Positions 40,429 through 49,149 of a stretch of 51,793 bases of DNA are shown piece after piece. The stretch is from contig JBBRCX010000018.1 of the NCBI GenBank assembly GCA_038204465.1, positions 1-51,793 of the forward strand. Reading direction: 5' to 3'. The DNA is from JBBRCX01 sp038204465 (GTDB taxonomy: Bacteria; Planctomycetota; Phycisphaerae; Tepidisphaerales; Tepidisphaeraceae). The notes below the pieces were generated by a model. That model did no database searches. It had not been told where the DNA came from and saw only the letters and a program-made list of their open reading frames with translations. The position numbers and the translations under genes are program-made. The number at the start of each line of letters is the position of its first letter. The first letter of the stretch is position 1.

Positions 40429-42324
40429 TTACATCGAAAGGTCGTACAGGCGGTATGAATCGTTTTCGAAAACGAGGTGCTGTGATGGTGGCGTCCGTGT
40501 ATCCCGTGAGAGAACGACGTAGCGGGCTGAATAGCGACGAGCGATCTTCACGAGGTAATCCGGCGGAAGCGAGTCGTAGCGAACGGACATCGCAGACGGG
40601 GCGGAGTCGAGCCCGCGTGGCAGTGTGCGCAGGTCTTCGATCGCCAGAACGGAGCGGAGCCGGTCGCGCCACTCGGCCATCTCACTTGCCAATGGCGGAA
40701 CACCCTTGAAGTTCACCACGATCGCCCGCTGGGCACGGAGCCGGAAGGCCTGCTCGTCGGGCGGGACCAGGAAGACCGCATCGACCGGCGTGTGTGATCG
40801 ATCGCGTGCCCAGTCGCAAAGCGCCAGATAATCCGCCTCGCGCGCGGTGATGTTGCTGACGCCCAGCCAGCGGTAGCAGCTAATGCTCACCTGGACCAGG
40901 AGGGCGGCGGTCGCCAGCGCATAGAGCGGAAGCCGCATGCGGGCAAAGGGAGCCCCGCACAGGCAGGCGCAGACCAGCGAACTTGCGGTCAGGAACAGGA
41001 GCATCCGCACGTCACGCCCCGCGTGCTCCAGCGCGCTGAGCGAAAGGACCCCGAGCGAATTCGCCGCCACCAGCGCGAGCACCACAGTCGCCGCGGCGCA
41101 GACATAGACGCTGCCGCGCGTCGTGGTGAGCCGGCGGATGAGCCAACCACCAACCAGGTAAGCAGCGCCGATGCAGCTGAGGAGCTTCGGGAAGATGCTG
41201 AAGCGGTAGAACGAGAGGTTGATCAACAGCTCGCTCACATACCAGATGCCGGCGCCCAGCAGCGAGATGAGCATCGCGCCGCAGATGATGAGGAAGATGC
41301 GCGAAGTCTCGCGCCGGGCGAACGTCGGAGCGGCGCGGCGCGCGGCCATGTACGCGAGAGGAATGGGCCAGAGGAAGTTCAACCAGACGCCGGCCGACCA
41401 GGTCAGCGGCTCGAAGTGGTGCGGCGCGCGAAGTCGAACAAACAGGTCGACATACTCCGGCAGCGGCAGCGGGTGCTGCTGCGCCCGTAGCCGGAGCAGA
41501 ACGCTCAGGACGCTGGGGAGCGAGAGCAGCATGATCGTGATTCCACCGATCACGTAACGCGTGAACTCATGTTTGCCGCGGGTGACCGCCAGTTCCTCCG
41601 CGTCGGCGCCGAAGCCAGGCCGGTACCAGCGCCAGGCGGCCAGCGCCCCCCACAGCGGGACCACCGCTAGCGCATGGTTCAAATGCGACATGCCGGCCAG
41701 TCCGAAGCAGACAGCGGACCATCCAATCCTCCCACTGACCCACATCAGTATTCCCCAGAGCATCGCGATATTCGCGATGTTGCTCGGGAGGAAAGCATGG
41801 TCCTGCAGGAAATCGCAATCGCCCGGGGCGACGCCGCCGTTGGAGGCATAGAAGAAGAGCACCGAGAAAAGGTAAGTCACGTGCGAGCCGCCGAGCTTTC
41901 TCACGAGCCCGAACCATGCCACGTGAAGCAGCACGACCAGGACGATGTAGCCCGAAAGGAATGCCGGCTCGAGAATGTTGAGCCGCATCAGCCAGCGCGT
42001 GAGCACGGCGAATGTGAAGTGGTATTGGGTCGTATGCGTGAGCAGCCAGTCGTTCCGAAACAGCTCGGGCGACAGGTGGCGAAGGGCATCGAGCAGATAC
42101 AGCGTCTGATTGCTGCGGCCAAACTCGTAGCCCTGAACGTAGAGTGTTGTCGCAACGCCGAGGCAAACAGCGAAAAGGGCCGCGAGGATCTGACCGGCGT
42201 GCCGCCGGGCCCATGAGCCCAACTGCGAGACCGTCGGCAGGTCATAGTCCGTCCACAGCGCAACCGAGGCGCGGAGTCGGCGCTCGGACGCGGCGGCGGG
42301 AGTGCGGGAGGAGATCGTGGACAT
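40429..42324 (-). CDS. Polytopic membrane protein, GT-C-like
   Basis: 631 residues with about eleven TM helices. After TM1 (GQILAALFAVCLGVATTLYV) the first outer loop reads LYLLDALRHLSPELFRNDWL, followed by HTTQYHFTFAVLTRW. The mix of acidic residues and NDW in that loop is like distant GT-C family members and like proteins annotated DUF6798, which I name only as a possible match. GDCDFLQDHAFLPSNIANIA is a conserved-looking loop. The last 150 residues are a soluble outer domain (DYLALCDWARDRSHTPVDAV). It is 17 bases downstream of the GT2 gene on the same strand, so they probably act in the same glycan pathway. Confidence 0.7.
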   Translation of the reverse strand: MSTISSRTPAAASERRLRASVALWTDYDLPTVSQLGSWARRHAGQILAALFAVCLGVATTLYVQGYEFGRSNQTLYLLDALRHLSPELFRNDWLLTHTTQYHFTFAVLTRWLMRLNILEPAFLSGYIVLVVLLHVAWFGLVRKLGGSHVTYLFSVLFFYASNGGVAPGDCDFLQDHAFLPSNIANIAMLWGILMWVSGRIGWSAVCFGLAGMSHLNHALAVVPLWGALAAWRWYRPGFGADAEELAVTRGKHEFTRYVIGGITIMLLSLPSVLSVLLRLRAQQHPLPLPEYVDLFVRLRAPHHFEPLTWSAGVWLNFLWPIPLAYMAARRAAPTFARRETSRIFLIICGAMLISLLGAGIWYVSELLINLSFYRFSIFPKLLSCIGAAYLVGGWLIRRLTTTRGSVYVCAAATVVLALVAANSLGVLSLSALEHAGRDVRMLLFLTASSLVCACLCGAPFARMRLPLYALATAALLVQVSISCYRWLGVSNITAREADYLALCDWARDRSHTPVDAVFLVPPDEQAFRLRAQRAIVVNFKGVPPLASEMAEWRDRLRSVLAIEDLRTLPRGLDSAPSAMSVRYDSLPPDYLVKIARRYSARYVVLSRDTRTPPSQHLVFENDSYRLYDLSM

Positions 42325-42341
42325 ATGACAAACTCCAGCAC

Positions 42342-43454
42342 TTACCCGCGCTGTTCGGTTTCTCCACTCGGAACCGGGGAAGCGGCGGCGGCCCGTTTCT
42401 CGACGCCCGCCGATGCACGCAGGGCATCCGATGCCACCTCCAGATAGATCGACCGCTTTGGCTCGCGCTCTGGAATAGCCGGGGAAGCTTCATCGGCCGT
42501 CGAACGGAGGCGCCGACGCAAGGGCTTCTGCTTGAGCAGGTAAAGCGGCCTGCCCTTCACTTCGTCGAACACGCGAGCGAGGTATTCGCCAATCAGGCCG
42601 ATAAAGAACAGTTGCAGGCCGCCCAGGATCAGCAGCGTGCACATCACCGATCCCCAGCCGCGCAGCAGGTCGCGGAACAGGAAATAGCGCGTGATGATGT
42701 AAGCCATGTACCCGGCGCCGCAGAGCGTCACGAAGAGCCCAAGGCGGGAGCTTGCCTGCAGCGGCTTTGCGGAGAACGAATAAACCGCGTTGGAGGCCAG
42801 CGCGAGCATGCGGCCGATCGTGTATTTCGACTTCCCCCCGCCGCGCGGGGCAGCGGTGTAAGACACGAACGCGCGTCGGAAGCCGATCCACGACACCATT
42901 CCCCGCAGGAAGCGGTGGCGTTCCGGCAGTTGACGCAGGGCACGATGTGCCCGTCGCGAGAGCAGGCAAAAGTCAGCGGCGCCAGGCTCGATGCGGGTGT
43001 CACTCATCCGGTTCAGGATGGTGTAGAAACCGCGCGAGGTGAGACGCTTGAAGAATGTTTCGTCTTGAGTGCTCTCGCGGACCGCTGACACGACATCGTT
43101 ACCCTCCTGCCAGAGCTCGATCATGCGCGGAATCAGCGTCGGGGGATGCTGGAGATCCGAGTCCATCATCAGCACGGCATCGCCGCAGGCGGCGTCGAGG
43201 CCGGCGGTCAGGGCGATCTGGTGTCCGAAATTGCGCGAGAGTGAACAGACGCGCACGCACGGATCGGCGCCGGCGAGTGCGTTGAGGCGCGGCAGCGTTT
43301 CATCTGAGCTCCCATCGTCAACGAAGAGGATGCGATGCCGGAAATGGGGCAGCGTGCCGAGCACCGCCTTCAGGGCCCGATAGAAGGGCTCGATGACCTC
43401 TTCCTCGTTGAAGCACGGGCTGACCACGCACAACGTCTTACGCTCGCGAATCAT
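42342..43454 (-). CDS. GT2-family glycosyltransferase (polyprenyl-phosphate type)
   Basis: 370 residues. Related to GtrB/ArnC/DPM-type enzymes that load a sugar onto undecaprenyl phosphate. VVSPCFNEEEVIEPFYRAL is the start of the GT-A fold, ILFVDDGSSDETLPRL and MMDSDLQHPPTLIPRMIELW carry the nucleotide-binding Asp and the DxD motif, and RHRFLRGMVSWIGFRR the acceptor helix. Two C-terminal TM helices (LGLFVTLCGAGYMAYIITRY and VMCTLLILGGLQLFFIGLIG) anchor it. The loaded lipid would be the donor for GT-C transferases like those elsewhere in the window. The C-terminal 70 residues are a variable, charged tail. Confidence 0.92.
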   Translation of the reverse strand: MIRERKTLCVVSPCFNEEEVIEPFYRALKAVLGTLPHFRHRILFVDDGSSDETLPRLNALAGADPCVRVCSLSRNFGHQIALTAGLDAACGDAVLMMDSDLQHPPTLIPRMIELWQEGNDVVSAVRESTQDETFFKRLTSRGFYTILNRMSDTRIEPGAADFCLLSRRAHRALRQLPERHRFLRGMVSWIGFRRAFVSYTAAPRGGGKSKYTIGRMLALASNAVYSFSAKPLQASSRLGLFVTLCGAGYMAYIITRYFLFRDLLRGWGSVMCTLLILGGLQLFFIGLIGEYLARVFDEVKGRPLYLLKQKPLRRRLRSTADEASPAIPEREPKRSIYLEVASDALRASAGVEKRAAAASPVPSGETEQRG

Positions 43455-43703
43455 TCTGAGTATTCCTGAAGCAAGCTCGGCGTAGGTGGCGAACGGCGTG
43501 AGGACATGGCGCAGACTAAGCCGCTGCGCCCGCCAGTCTTCAATTCACCCACTGCGCCCAGAGGGTATCAGCCCTCTCGAATTCATGCAAAAACCATTCC
43601 CGACGGTCACCCCAACTTGAATCTTGCCGACGGGTAGGAGGCCACCCCGGCGGACGTCGGCGATTGCCGATTTCGCACCTTAGGACCGATAAAAACGACA
43701 CTC

Positions 43704-43892
43704 TCACTCTATTTCGACCAAACCGGACGCGTCGAAATAGCCCAAGTCACGCAGCCGGCTGATGAAATGCCGCCGATCGGGGTTCTCCTCCCGGTTGAAC
43801 AGCTGGCGCAGCACGATGAATCCGAAAGCTCGATAGAACGCAAGTTGCTGATCGGCAAGCCCTGCACGAGAAGGAGTGAGCGTCTGAATCAT
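43704..43892 (-). pseudogene. Remnant of a phytanoyl-CoA dioxygenase-like gene
   Basis: 62 codons. LADQQLAFYRAFGFIVLRQL matches the opening helix of PhyH-type Fe/oxoglutarate dioxygenases (LT..Q...Y...G(F/Y)(L/I)VLR.LF), normally followed by about 200 more residues with HxD...H. Here NREENPDRRHFISRLRDLGY follows at once and the frame ends after FDASGLVEIE. The ending is like a protein C-terminus, so an in-frame internal deletion of one gene is a reasonable reading. The 249-base stretches on both sides hold no gene I can support; the 43455-43703 part contains nothing recognisable. Confidence 0.5.
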
Positions 43893-44141
43893 TTCGGTTC
43901 CGGCGTGGTTCGTGGAATGATATCGTGAAGCCTGCTATCCCGACCCCTTGGATTCTCCGCCATTTAGCCCCGATGTCAGAGGTTGCGTTCTTACCCCCGC
44001 CGCATGGCCAAGTTAAGAAACCTCAGCCGGGGCATCGCTGGTTCCACCTTGCAACTTCACCATTCCGCAGTGGACCCGGCGCTCGCCTGCGCCCAATTCA
44101 AGTTAAGGCGCCCCTGAGCCGCGTCCGATAACTCATAAGAG

Positions 44142-46103
44142 ATGATCGATCGGCTTATTGAAGCGCTGGTACTGAGCAAAAACGAGGCGGCCGACGGCGT
44201 CCTGCTGGAGGCGCTGAATCTCGGCGTGGAGCGCGAGCAACAGCTTTCGCTCGGAGCTTTGATGCGCCGAAAGACCGTACGCGGACTCAGCGGGGTCATC
44301 GGCCGCTATGCCGATCTCCCTGAATCACTCCAACTGCACATTCTGCACAACATCAAGACGTTCCATGACGCGCTGCGCGAATGCGGACGCAGCGACAAGA
44401 TCCCCCTGCGGCTTGCGGCGCTGAAGCTCATCGCCCTGGGGCGGCAGGGCAAGCTCGCGTACGTCCTCTCGGAAAACCTTCACGAATCGGACGAGAGCCT
44501 CTCCGAGGCCGCGACTGAGGCAATGGTGGCCCTGGCCCGCTGGGTCGCACTCGAGACGCGGTCGCTGCAGCGAGGCTCGGCTGATCCGGCTGCCGCCGAG
44601 CTTGCCCATTCGGTCACGGAGGTTGCCAACCCAGGCAGCTCGACCAAATCGCTCAATCCGTTGTATGACGAGCTGATGGACCAGCGCCCGGAGATCGAGG
44701 CGGCGGTCGCCCGGTCGCTCGACGTCCATCGCGGCAAGCATGGACCCGACCTGCTGCGCGCGGCATTGCTGCTGTGCGACTGGCCCGGCAGCAAGACGCT
44801 GGCCATCCTCCACACCGCCAAGCATGGCGGCCAGAGCCCGATGGTGCGCCGTCTGCAGCAACCGCCCGCGAGCGAACACGTCGAGGCGTTTCTGCTCGGC
44901 GCCAGTCATGGCCAGCTCCGTTCTCATTTCGGCATTGTCTTTGCCCATATCGATGAAGCCCCCGTCCTCGACGCGCTGCTGCGAAAAACCCATTGGCTCA
45001 AGGACCAGCAACTGCAATTGTGCATGCATCAGGTGACGCGCGGCGCCTGGTGGAGTGATGGCGACCTGCTGCATGATATCGAGCGCCGCACCAGCGAAGA
45101 CGCGGTCAAGATCGCCGAGTGGCTCGGCGTCTCCGGGATCCACGATGTCGTGCAGGACGAGCGCATGGTTCGGCTATGTCATCGTGCGAAGGATGACTTC
45201 TCAGCCCGGTTGCGGTTGCTGCGCGTGGCGGCGCGCCGGCGCCGCGGAGCTTCCGTGCAACTCCTCGTCGCGCTGCTGGGCGATCCAGATGAGCGCATCG
45301 TCCGGATGGCAGCGCGGGAGATCGTCCGCCGCAAGCCCAACGACTTTGAGAACGTGCTGCTCCAGCTCATGACCAACGCTCCCGAATCGGTGCGCCGCGT
45401 TATCAGCCGCGCCATCGGTCAGGCCGGCTTCGAGCATTTTTGGGAACAATACGACCGGCTCAACAAGTCCACCCGCAAGCAGGCGGGGCGGGCCATGCTG
45501 AAGATCCTGCCCGACGCCGTGCAACGGCTTCACCGCCGCCTGCTCAGCGGGCCCGTCGAGCAGCGCATCAAGGCGATGCAGATGGCGCAGGAACTGGAGC
45601 TCTGCGAGAAGCTGCGCGAACCGCTGCTGCAACTTTCGATCGATCCCAACGCAAAGCTGCGCAGCAAGGCGGTCTCGGTGATCGGCGATCTGAGCTCGGT
45701 CCCGGCGGAACATCTGGTGGAACGCCTCGTGCAGGATGCGGACGCGCGGGTCCGCGCCAACGCGATCGAGGTGCTGGAATCGAAGCGCGACACACAGTTC
45801 GTCCCGATGCTCGCGCAGCGGGCGCGGGCTGCCAACAACCGAGAGCGCGCCAACGCCATCAAGGCGCTGCACACCATGAAGGTGAAGACAGCCAGTGGGC
45901 AACTGCTCCTCATGCTGCGCGACGACCGCGCCGAGCACCGCATCTCCGCCCTGTGGGCCCTGCGGCAGATCGGCTGGTGGCAATTGCTCGGCGAAGTTGG
46001 ACGCCTCGCCAAGGAAGACGGCAACATGCGCGTCCGTCGCTACGCACTCGGCGTCCTGCGTAACGTCGCAGAGCTTGCCAGAACACAAAAACAATCCGCC
46101 TAG
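44142..46103 (+). CDS. HEAT-repeat protein
   Basis: 653 residues made of alpha-helical repeats, no TM and no signal peptide. Clear HEAT-type units include LLVALLGDPDERIVRMAARE, LLQLSIDPNAKLRSKAVSVI, LVERLVQDADARVRANAIEV, and MLRDDRAEHRISALWALRQI, each about 35 residues, concentrated after residue 330. The first 330 residues are also helical and probably diverged repeats. HEAT solenoids act as protein-binding scaffolds; no enzymatic motif is visible. The stop is 26 bases before the next small membrane protein gene, so these two are likely a transcription unit. The partner or target is unknown. Confidence 0.85.
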   Translation: MIDRLIEALVLSKNEAADGVLLEALNLGVEREQQLSLGALMRRKTVRGLSGVIGRYADLPESLQLHILHNIKTFHDALRECGRSDKIPLRLAALKLIALGRQGKLAYVLSENLHESDESLSEAATEAMVALARWVALETRSLQRGSADPAAAELAHSVTEVANPGSSTKSLNPLYDELMDQRPEIEAAVARSLDVHRGKHGPDLLRAALLLCDWPGSKTLAILHTAKHGGQSPMVRRLQQPPASEHVEAFLLGASHGQLRSHFGIVFAHIDEAPVLDALLRKTHWLKDQQLQLCMHQVTRGAWWSDGDLLHDIERRTSEDAVKIAEWLGVSGIHDVVQDERMVRLCHRAKDDFSARLRLLRVAARRRRGASVQLLVALLGDPDERIVRMAAREIVRRKPNDFENVLLQLMTNAPESVRRVISRAIGQAGFEHFWEQYDRLNKSTRKQAGRAMLKILPDAVQRLHRRLLSGPVEQRIKAMQMAQELELCEKLREPLLQLSIDPNAKLRSKAVSVIGDLSSVPAEHLVERLVQDADARVRANAIEVLESKRDTQFVPMLAQRARAANNRERANAIKALHTMKVKTASGQLLLMLRDDRAEHRISALWALRQIGWWQLLGEVGRLAKEDGNMRVRRYALGVLRNVAELARTQKQSA

Positions 46104-46129
46104 CAGCAGCCCGCAGATCGGTTTCAACG

Positions 46130-46666
46130 ATGAACACCGCAATGAACGATCGACAGCAAGCCGCTCCGCAGCCTCATTTCAATCTGCGAGGGCGCTTCGC
46201 AGCCACATGGGTCGCGCTCGCGCTCCTGATCCCCGTCGCGATCGCATCGGCCGCGCCGACACAGGAAGAAGTCTTCCGCAGCATCCAGGAAAATGTCGGC
46301 GAATCCGCCAACTCCGGCCACGTTCTGGCGCTGTTCGCCGACGGCGCCGGCGTGCTCATCCTGTTAGCCGTTTTCAGCCAGCGGCCCAACCGCGTGGTCG
46401 CTCCCAAAACGCTGCACCATCAAGGGAAGCTGCTCAAGGAAATCATGAAGAGCGTGCCGCTGCGCTCCGCGGAGCTGAAGCAATTGAAGATGCTCGCCGA
46501 AGAGTCCGCCAGACGTGACGGGGTCGAGCCGCTTCAGAGTCCCCTGACACTTCTGTTGTGCCCTTCGGTCCTCGCAAAAGCGTTGAGATCACGCCCCGCG
46601 AAGCTGGACCGCAAGGTCCTTGCCGGCATCGTCCGCAAGCTCGGGACGAAGCACGCCGCGGCGTAG
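46130..46666 (+). CDS. Membrane protein with cytoplasmic helical tail
   Basis: 178 residues. The N-terminus holds a signal-like hydrophobic stretch (FAATWVALALLIPVAIASAA) with possible cleavage after ASAAP; a second hydrophobic segment (GHVLALFADGAGVLILLAVF) leaves the C-terminal about 85 residues in the cytoplasm. That part is basic and helical (LHHQGKLLKEIMKSVPLRSA, KQLKMLAEESARRDG, SPLTLLLCPSVLAKALRSRP). No family is recognised. It follows the HEAT-repeat gene after 26 bases. A terminator between it and the next convergent gene serves the other strand. Confidence 0.72.
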   Translation: MNTAMNDRQQAAPQPHFNLRGRFAATWVALALLIPVAIASAAPTQEEVFRSIQENVGESANSGHVLALFADGAGVLILLAVFSQRPNRVVAPKTLHHQGKLLKEIMKSVPLRSAELKQLKMLAEESARRDGVEPLQSPLTLLLCPSVLAKALRSRPAKLDRKVLAGIVRKLGTKHAAA

Positions 46667-46687
46667 CACCAAACCCTCGTTGCGGTA

Positions 46688-46723
46688 AGAAAAAAGAAGC
46701 GCGGCGAGATCGAATCGCCGCGC
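46688..46723 (-). terminator. Rho-independent terminator of the coiled-coil gene
   Basis: GCGCGGCGA (46699-46707) and TCGCCGCGC (46715-46723) form a perfect 9-bp stem with a 7-base loop. Read on the minus strand the stem is followed by TTCTTTTTTCTTA (46698-46686), a U-rich tail, so it terminates minus-strand transcription from the gene at 46751-48211. No T-run follows on the plus strand, so termination of the opposing unit would be weaker. Confidence 0.85.
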
Positions 46724-46750
46724 CTGATGCTTTCGCCGATGCGGCTTGCG

Positions 46751-48211
46751 TTACCGCTTCGACTGATCGAAGTAACCCACGAAATATAGGAACCGGTTCT
46801 GGTTCAACACCGGAACATACAGCTGTGCGGCCTTCGTCTCCACCGCCGTGTAAGCCTCCAGCGCAGCCTGCGCGTCTGCCGCGCGCTTCTGCTCGATGGG
46901 ATTATTCTTGTCCTCGTCGCTCAGCGTCGGAACGGTCGGCGCCTTGCCAAGCACCACGAAGTCGGTATCGGCATCCACCTTGTCGGTCAGTCGGCCGCCC
47001 CATTGCGTGACGAGACGTTGGATGATTTTCGCGTCATCCGCGGTCGCCACGCCGTTCTGATCCATGTCGAAATTGCCGTACACCAGGAAGTTGTATTTCG
47101 TGTTCCTGTCGTAAACCAGGTTGGCGATGATGTCGCCTTCCACCAGTGATTGGCCCGGCTCAAGCTTCACCACCCGGCACTCGCTGCTTCCCGGCCCCAC
47201 CCGCACCACTTCGATTGAACCCTTGCCGACCGGCATGTCGGTATCGCTATCGCTCATCCCCTGCCCGAGCGGCGGAATCCCCTTGCGCTTGTCATACACC
47301 GCGAACGTGAGGCCGGGCGCGACCTGATCACCTTCTCCCAGATCGATGTAGACCGTCGTGCTGTCCGGGATCCGCGTGATATGCCCGTCAGGCTGGCGGA
47401 TGACGGCATTCTTTGTATCCATGCGAATGCCGGCGAGCTTGCGCTGCGCTTTGTCCAGGTCCGTTTGCAACTGCTTGATGGCCGCATCGCGCTGCGCCAC
47501 CTGCTTGGTCAATTCGTTCGCGCTGCCTTGGACCCGCGTGACCGTCTTGGTTGTTTCGTCGCTGATCGATTTCACCTGCGTCGCCTTCTGCTCGCGCTCC
47601 GTCGCGATCGTCTTCAACTCCGCTTCCACTTTCGCCCGCTCGGCGGCGACGGCGGTGTCACGCTCGCCCAGCAGGTTCTTCTGGTCGGCGATCGTCTGGT
47701 TGCGGGCGTCGTCCGCTTCCTTGGCCGCCTGAACCAGCTTGGTGTTCTGCTCCCGAATCGCGCCCACTTTCGTCGTCAGGGCCTTCAACGCCGTCAGCAG
47801 GCTGTCCGAAGCCGACAGTTTCAAGTCCGCTTCAGGTCCATTTGCGTCCGCGAGCGGCCTCATCGCCTCGGCGACCTGCTGGTCCGCGGGGGGAGTCGGG
47901 TTGCCGGTCCCGGTGATCAGCTTCGCCATCTCGTTCCGCTGCGCAGCCACCGCTTCGATGGTCGAGAGGTTCCGATACGCTGGATTGCTCGCCAGCGACG
48001 CTTTGATGTTGGTCGCCTCCGGGCTGCTCATGTAAACATCCGAAACAAACTGCTTGTACTTGCTCTGCAGGTCCGCGATGTCCTTCTCCCGGGCGCGCTG
48101 CTGCGTGTGGAAGTAGATCGCGAAGATCGTGCTCGTCACGAAAAGGACGCTCATGATCACGACCGTCGTGATCAGGCCGCCTCGCGATCCCTGCGGGTTG
48201 ATGGGGGGCAT
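46751..48211 (-). CDS. Membrane-anchored coiled-coil protein with BRCT-like C-terminus
   Basis: 486 residues. A TM helix (LITTVVIMSVLFVTSTIFAI, 13-32) is followed by a long coiled coil (about 140-280: AAERAKVEAELKTIATEREQ, QVAQRDAAIKQLQTDLDKAQ) and a mostly beta middle domain (about 285-370: VYIDLGEGDQVAPGLTFAVY, KLEPGQSLVEGDIIANLVYD), similar to OB/SH3-like repeats. Residues about 375-425 (NFLVYGNFDMDQNGVATADD, IIQRLVTQWGGRL, DADTDFVVLG) fit the BRCT pattern with G-G and T-x-F-V-V-L-G; NFDMDQNG also resembles an EF-hand/dockerin loop. GGAG precedes the ATG by 7 bases. The outer portion probably faces the periplasm. Function unknown. Confidence 0.75.
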   Translation of the reverse strand: MPPINPQGSRGGLITTVVIMSVLFVTSTIFAIYFHTQQRAREKDIADLQSKYKQFVSDVYMSSPEATNIKASLASNPAYRNLSTIEAVAAQRNEMAKLITGTGNPTPPADQQVAEAMRPLADANGPEADLKLSASDSLLTALKALTTKVGAIREQNTKLVQAAKEADDARNQTIADQKNLLGERDTAVAAERAKVEAELKTIATEREQKATQVKSISDETTKTVTRVQGSANELTKQVAQRDAAIKQLQTDLDKAQRKLAGIRMDTKNAVIRQPDGHITRIPDSTTVYIDLGEGDQVAPGLTFAVYDKRKGIPPLGQGMSDSDTDMPVGKGSIEVVRVGPGSSECRVVKLEPGQSLVEGDIIANLVYDRNTKYNFLVYGNFDMDQNGVATADDAKIIQRLVTQWGGRLTDKVDADTDFVVLGKAPTVPTLSDEDKNNPIEQKRAADAQAALEAYTAVETKAAQLYVPVLNQNRFLYFVGYFDQSKR

Positions 48212-48553
48212 ACGGCTCTCCAGTTGGTGCGGTGACCAGGTGACTATTCGCTGCGTGAGTACTCTGCAGCGGCCGGGTATGACGGGCGCGGCCGCGTGTC
48301 GGAAGGTAGGCTTCCGCCGAATCTATTACGCCAAATCCTACCCCTCGGAGCGCGCAGCGGTCAAGAATTCCCGGCCTGCGCCAAAGGTGAGCTTCGCCCC
48401 ATCGGCCGTCGCGCCCGATGGCGCAACCCGGCAGTTTCAATTGATTCCTGAATTCGTCGTGCTGTGGAGAGGACCAGCCTCAATGTCTGCGCTCGAATTG
48501 AAGCCAAACCGCGAAGGTGACAAAAGGAAGAAGAAGGCCAGGGGAGCGATGTT
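48212..48553. other. Intergenic region, no gene seen
   Basis: 342 bases upstream of the coiled-coil gene (minus strand) and downstream of the secreted protein gene. Candidate -10-like elements (TAATAG/TAGATT on the minus strand near 48326) exist but lack a -35 at normal spacing. CGGAAG/CTTCCG (48300-48305, 48311-48316) can form a 6-bp hairpin with a 5-base loop. Nothing else is recognised. Confidence 0.5.
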
Positions 48554-48979
48554 CTACTTCCGCTCCACCACCCTCACGTCCGCCTCGCGCGTTGGCTGCC
48601 CCTGCTCGGTGACGATCAGTTTGCCGACCGGCAACCCTTTTTCCGGCGAGGACAACTTCACGACGAGCGACCAGTCCTTGTTCCCCTCGAAGCGGATCAC
48701 GATCGTCGCCCCTTCGTGCGAAACGCTCGCGCCTTTCACCAGCGCCAGCCGCGAGATGCCTTTGTTCTTGTAGAGAACCGAAGCGGAAGGCGCCGCCCGC
48801 AGATCGACTTCATAGTCCGCGCAGGAGGCGGGAAGCGGCGAGCCATCCGCGCTCTCCAACCGCCACTCGCCGCGAAAGCGCTCGGGAATATCTTGCGGGC
48901 CAGTCGTGAGTGCAGCGAACAACGACCGATGAGCGGCGAGCGCAAGCGAGCCCCAGAGAATGAACCACAACAGCTTCAT
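48554..48979 (-). CDS. Small secreted protein of unknown function
   Basis: 141 residues from the ATG at 48979 (MKLLWFILWGSLALAAHRSL); the upstream 30 codons do not look coding. The signal peptide ends near SLFAA. The mature part is a short beta-rich domain: ERFRGEWRLESADGSPLPAS, a Cys at ASCADYEVDLR, GISRLALVKGASVSHEGATI, and IVIRFEGNKDWSLVVKLSS. This layout, with a 'F.G.W.L' opening, is like lipocalin-type or META-type small beta-barrel proteins, without a firm match. It is in the same orientation as the coiled-coil gene and the PEP-CTERM gene, with intergenic gaps on both sides. Confidence 0.65.
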   Translation of the reverse strand: MKLLWFILWGSLALAAHRSLFAALTTGPQDIPERFRGEWRLESADGSPLPASCADYEVDLRAAPSASVLYKNKGISRLALVKGASVSHEGATIVIRFEGNKDWSLVVKLSSPEKGLPVGKLIVTEQGQPTREADVRVVERK

Positions 48980-49149
48980 CACCCGATCCACCAGAAAATC
49001 CAAGCCATAGATAAACGGGCGATAATCACACGAACCAACACGCGCAGCCGAAGACCACGTTGCACGCAATGGAACCGACTGCCGCTAACCCCTTACCCAT
49101 CGATGCCATCGGTGGCTAATTCTTCTTCGTGTTGTCCATCTGCGACTAA

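Noticed and set aside
48300..48316. Hairpin CGGAAG/CTTCCG as a terminator
   Set aside because: A 6-bp stem with no T-run on either strand and not located after a gene end.
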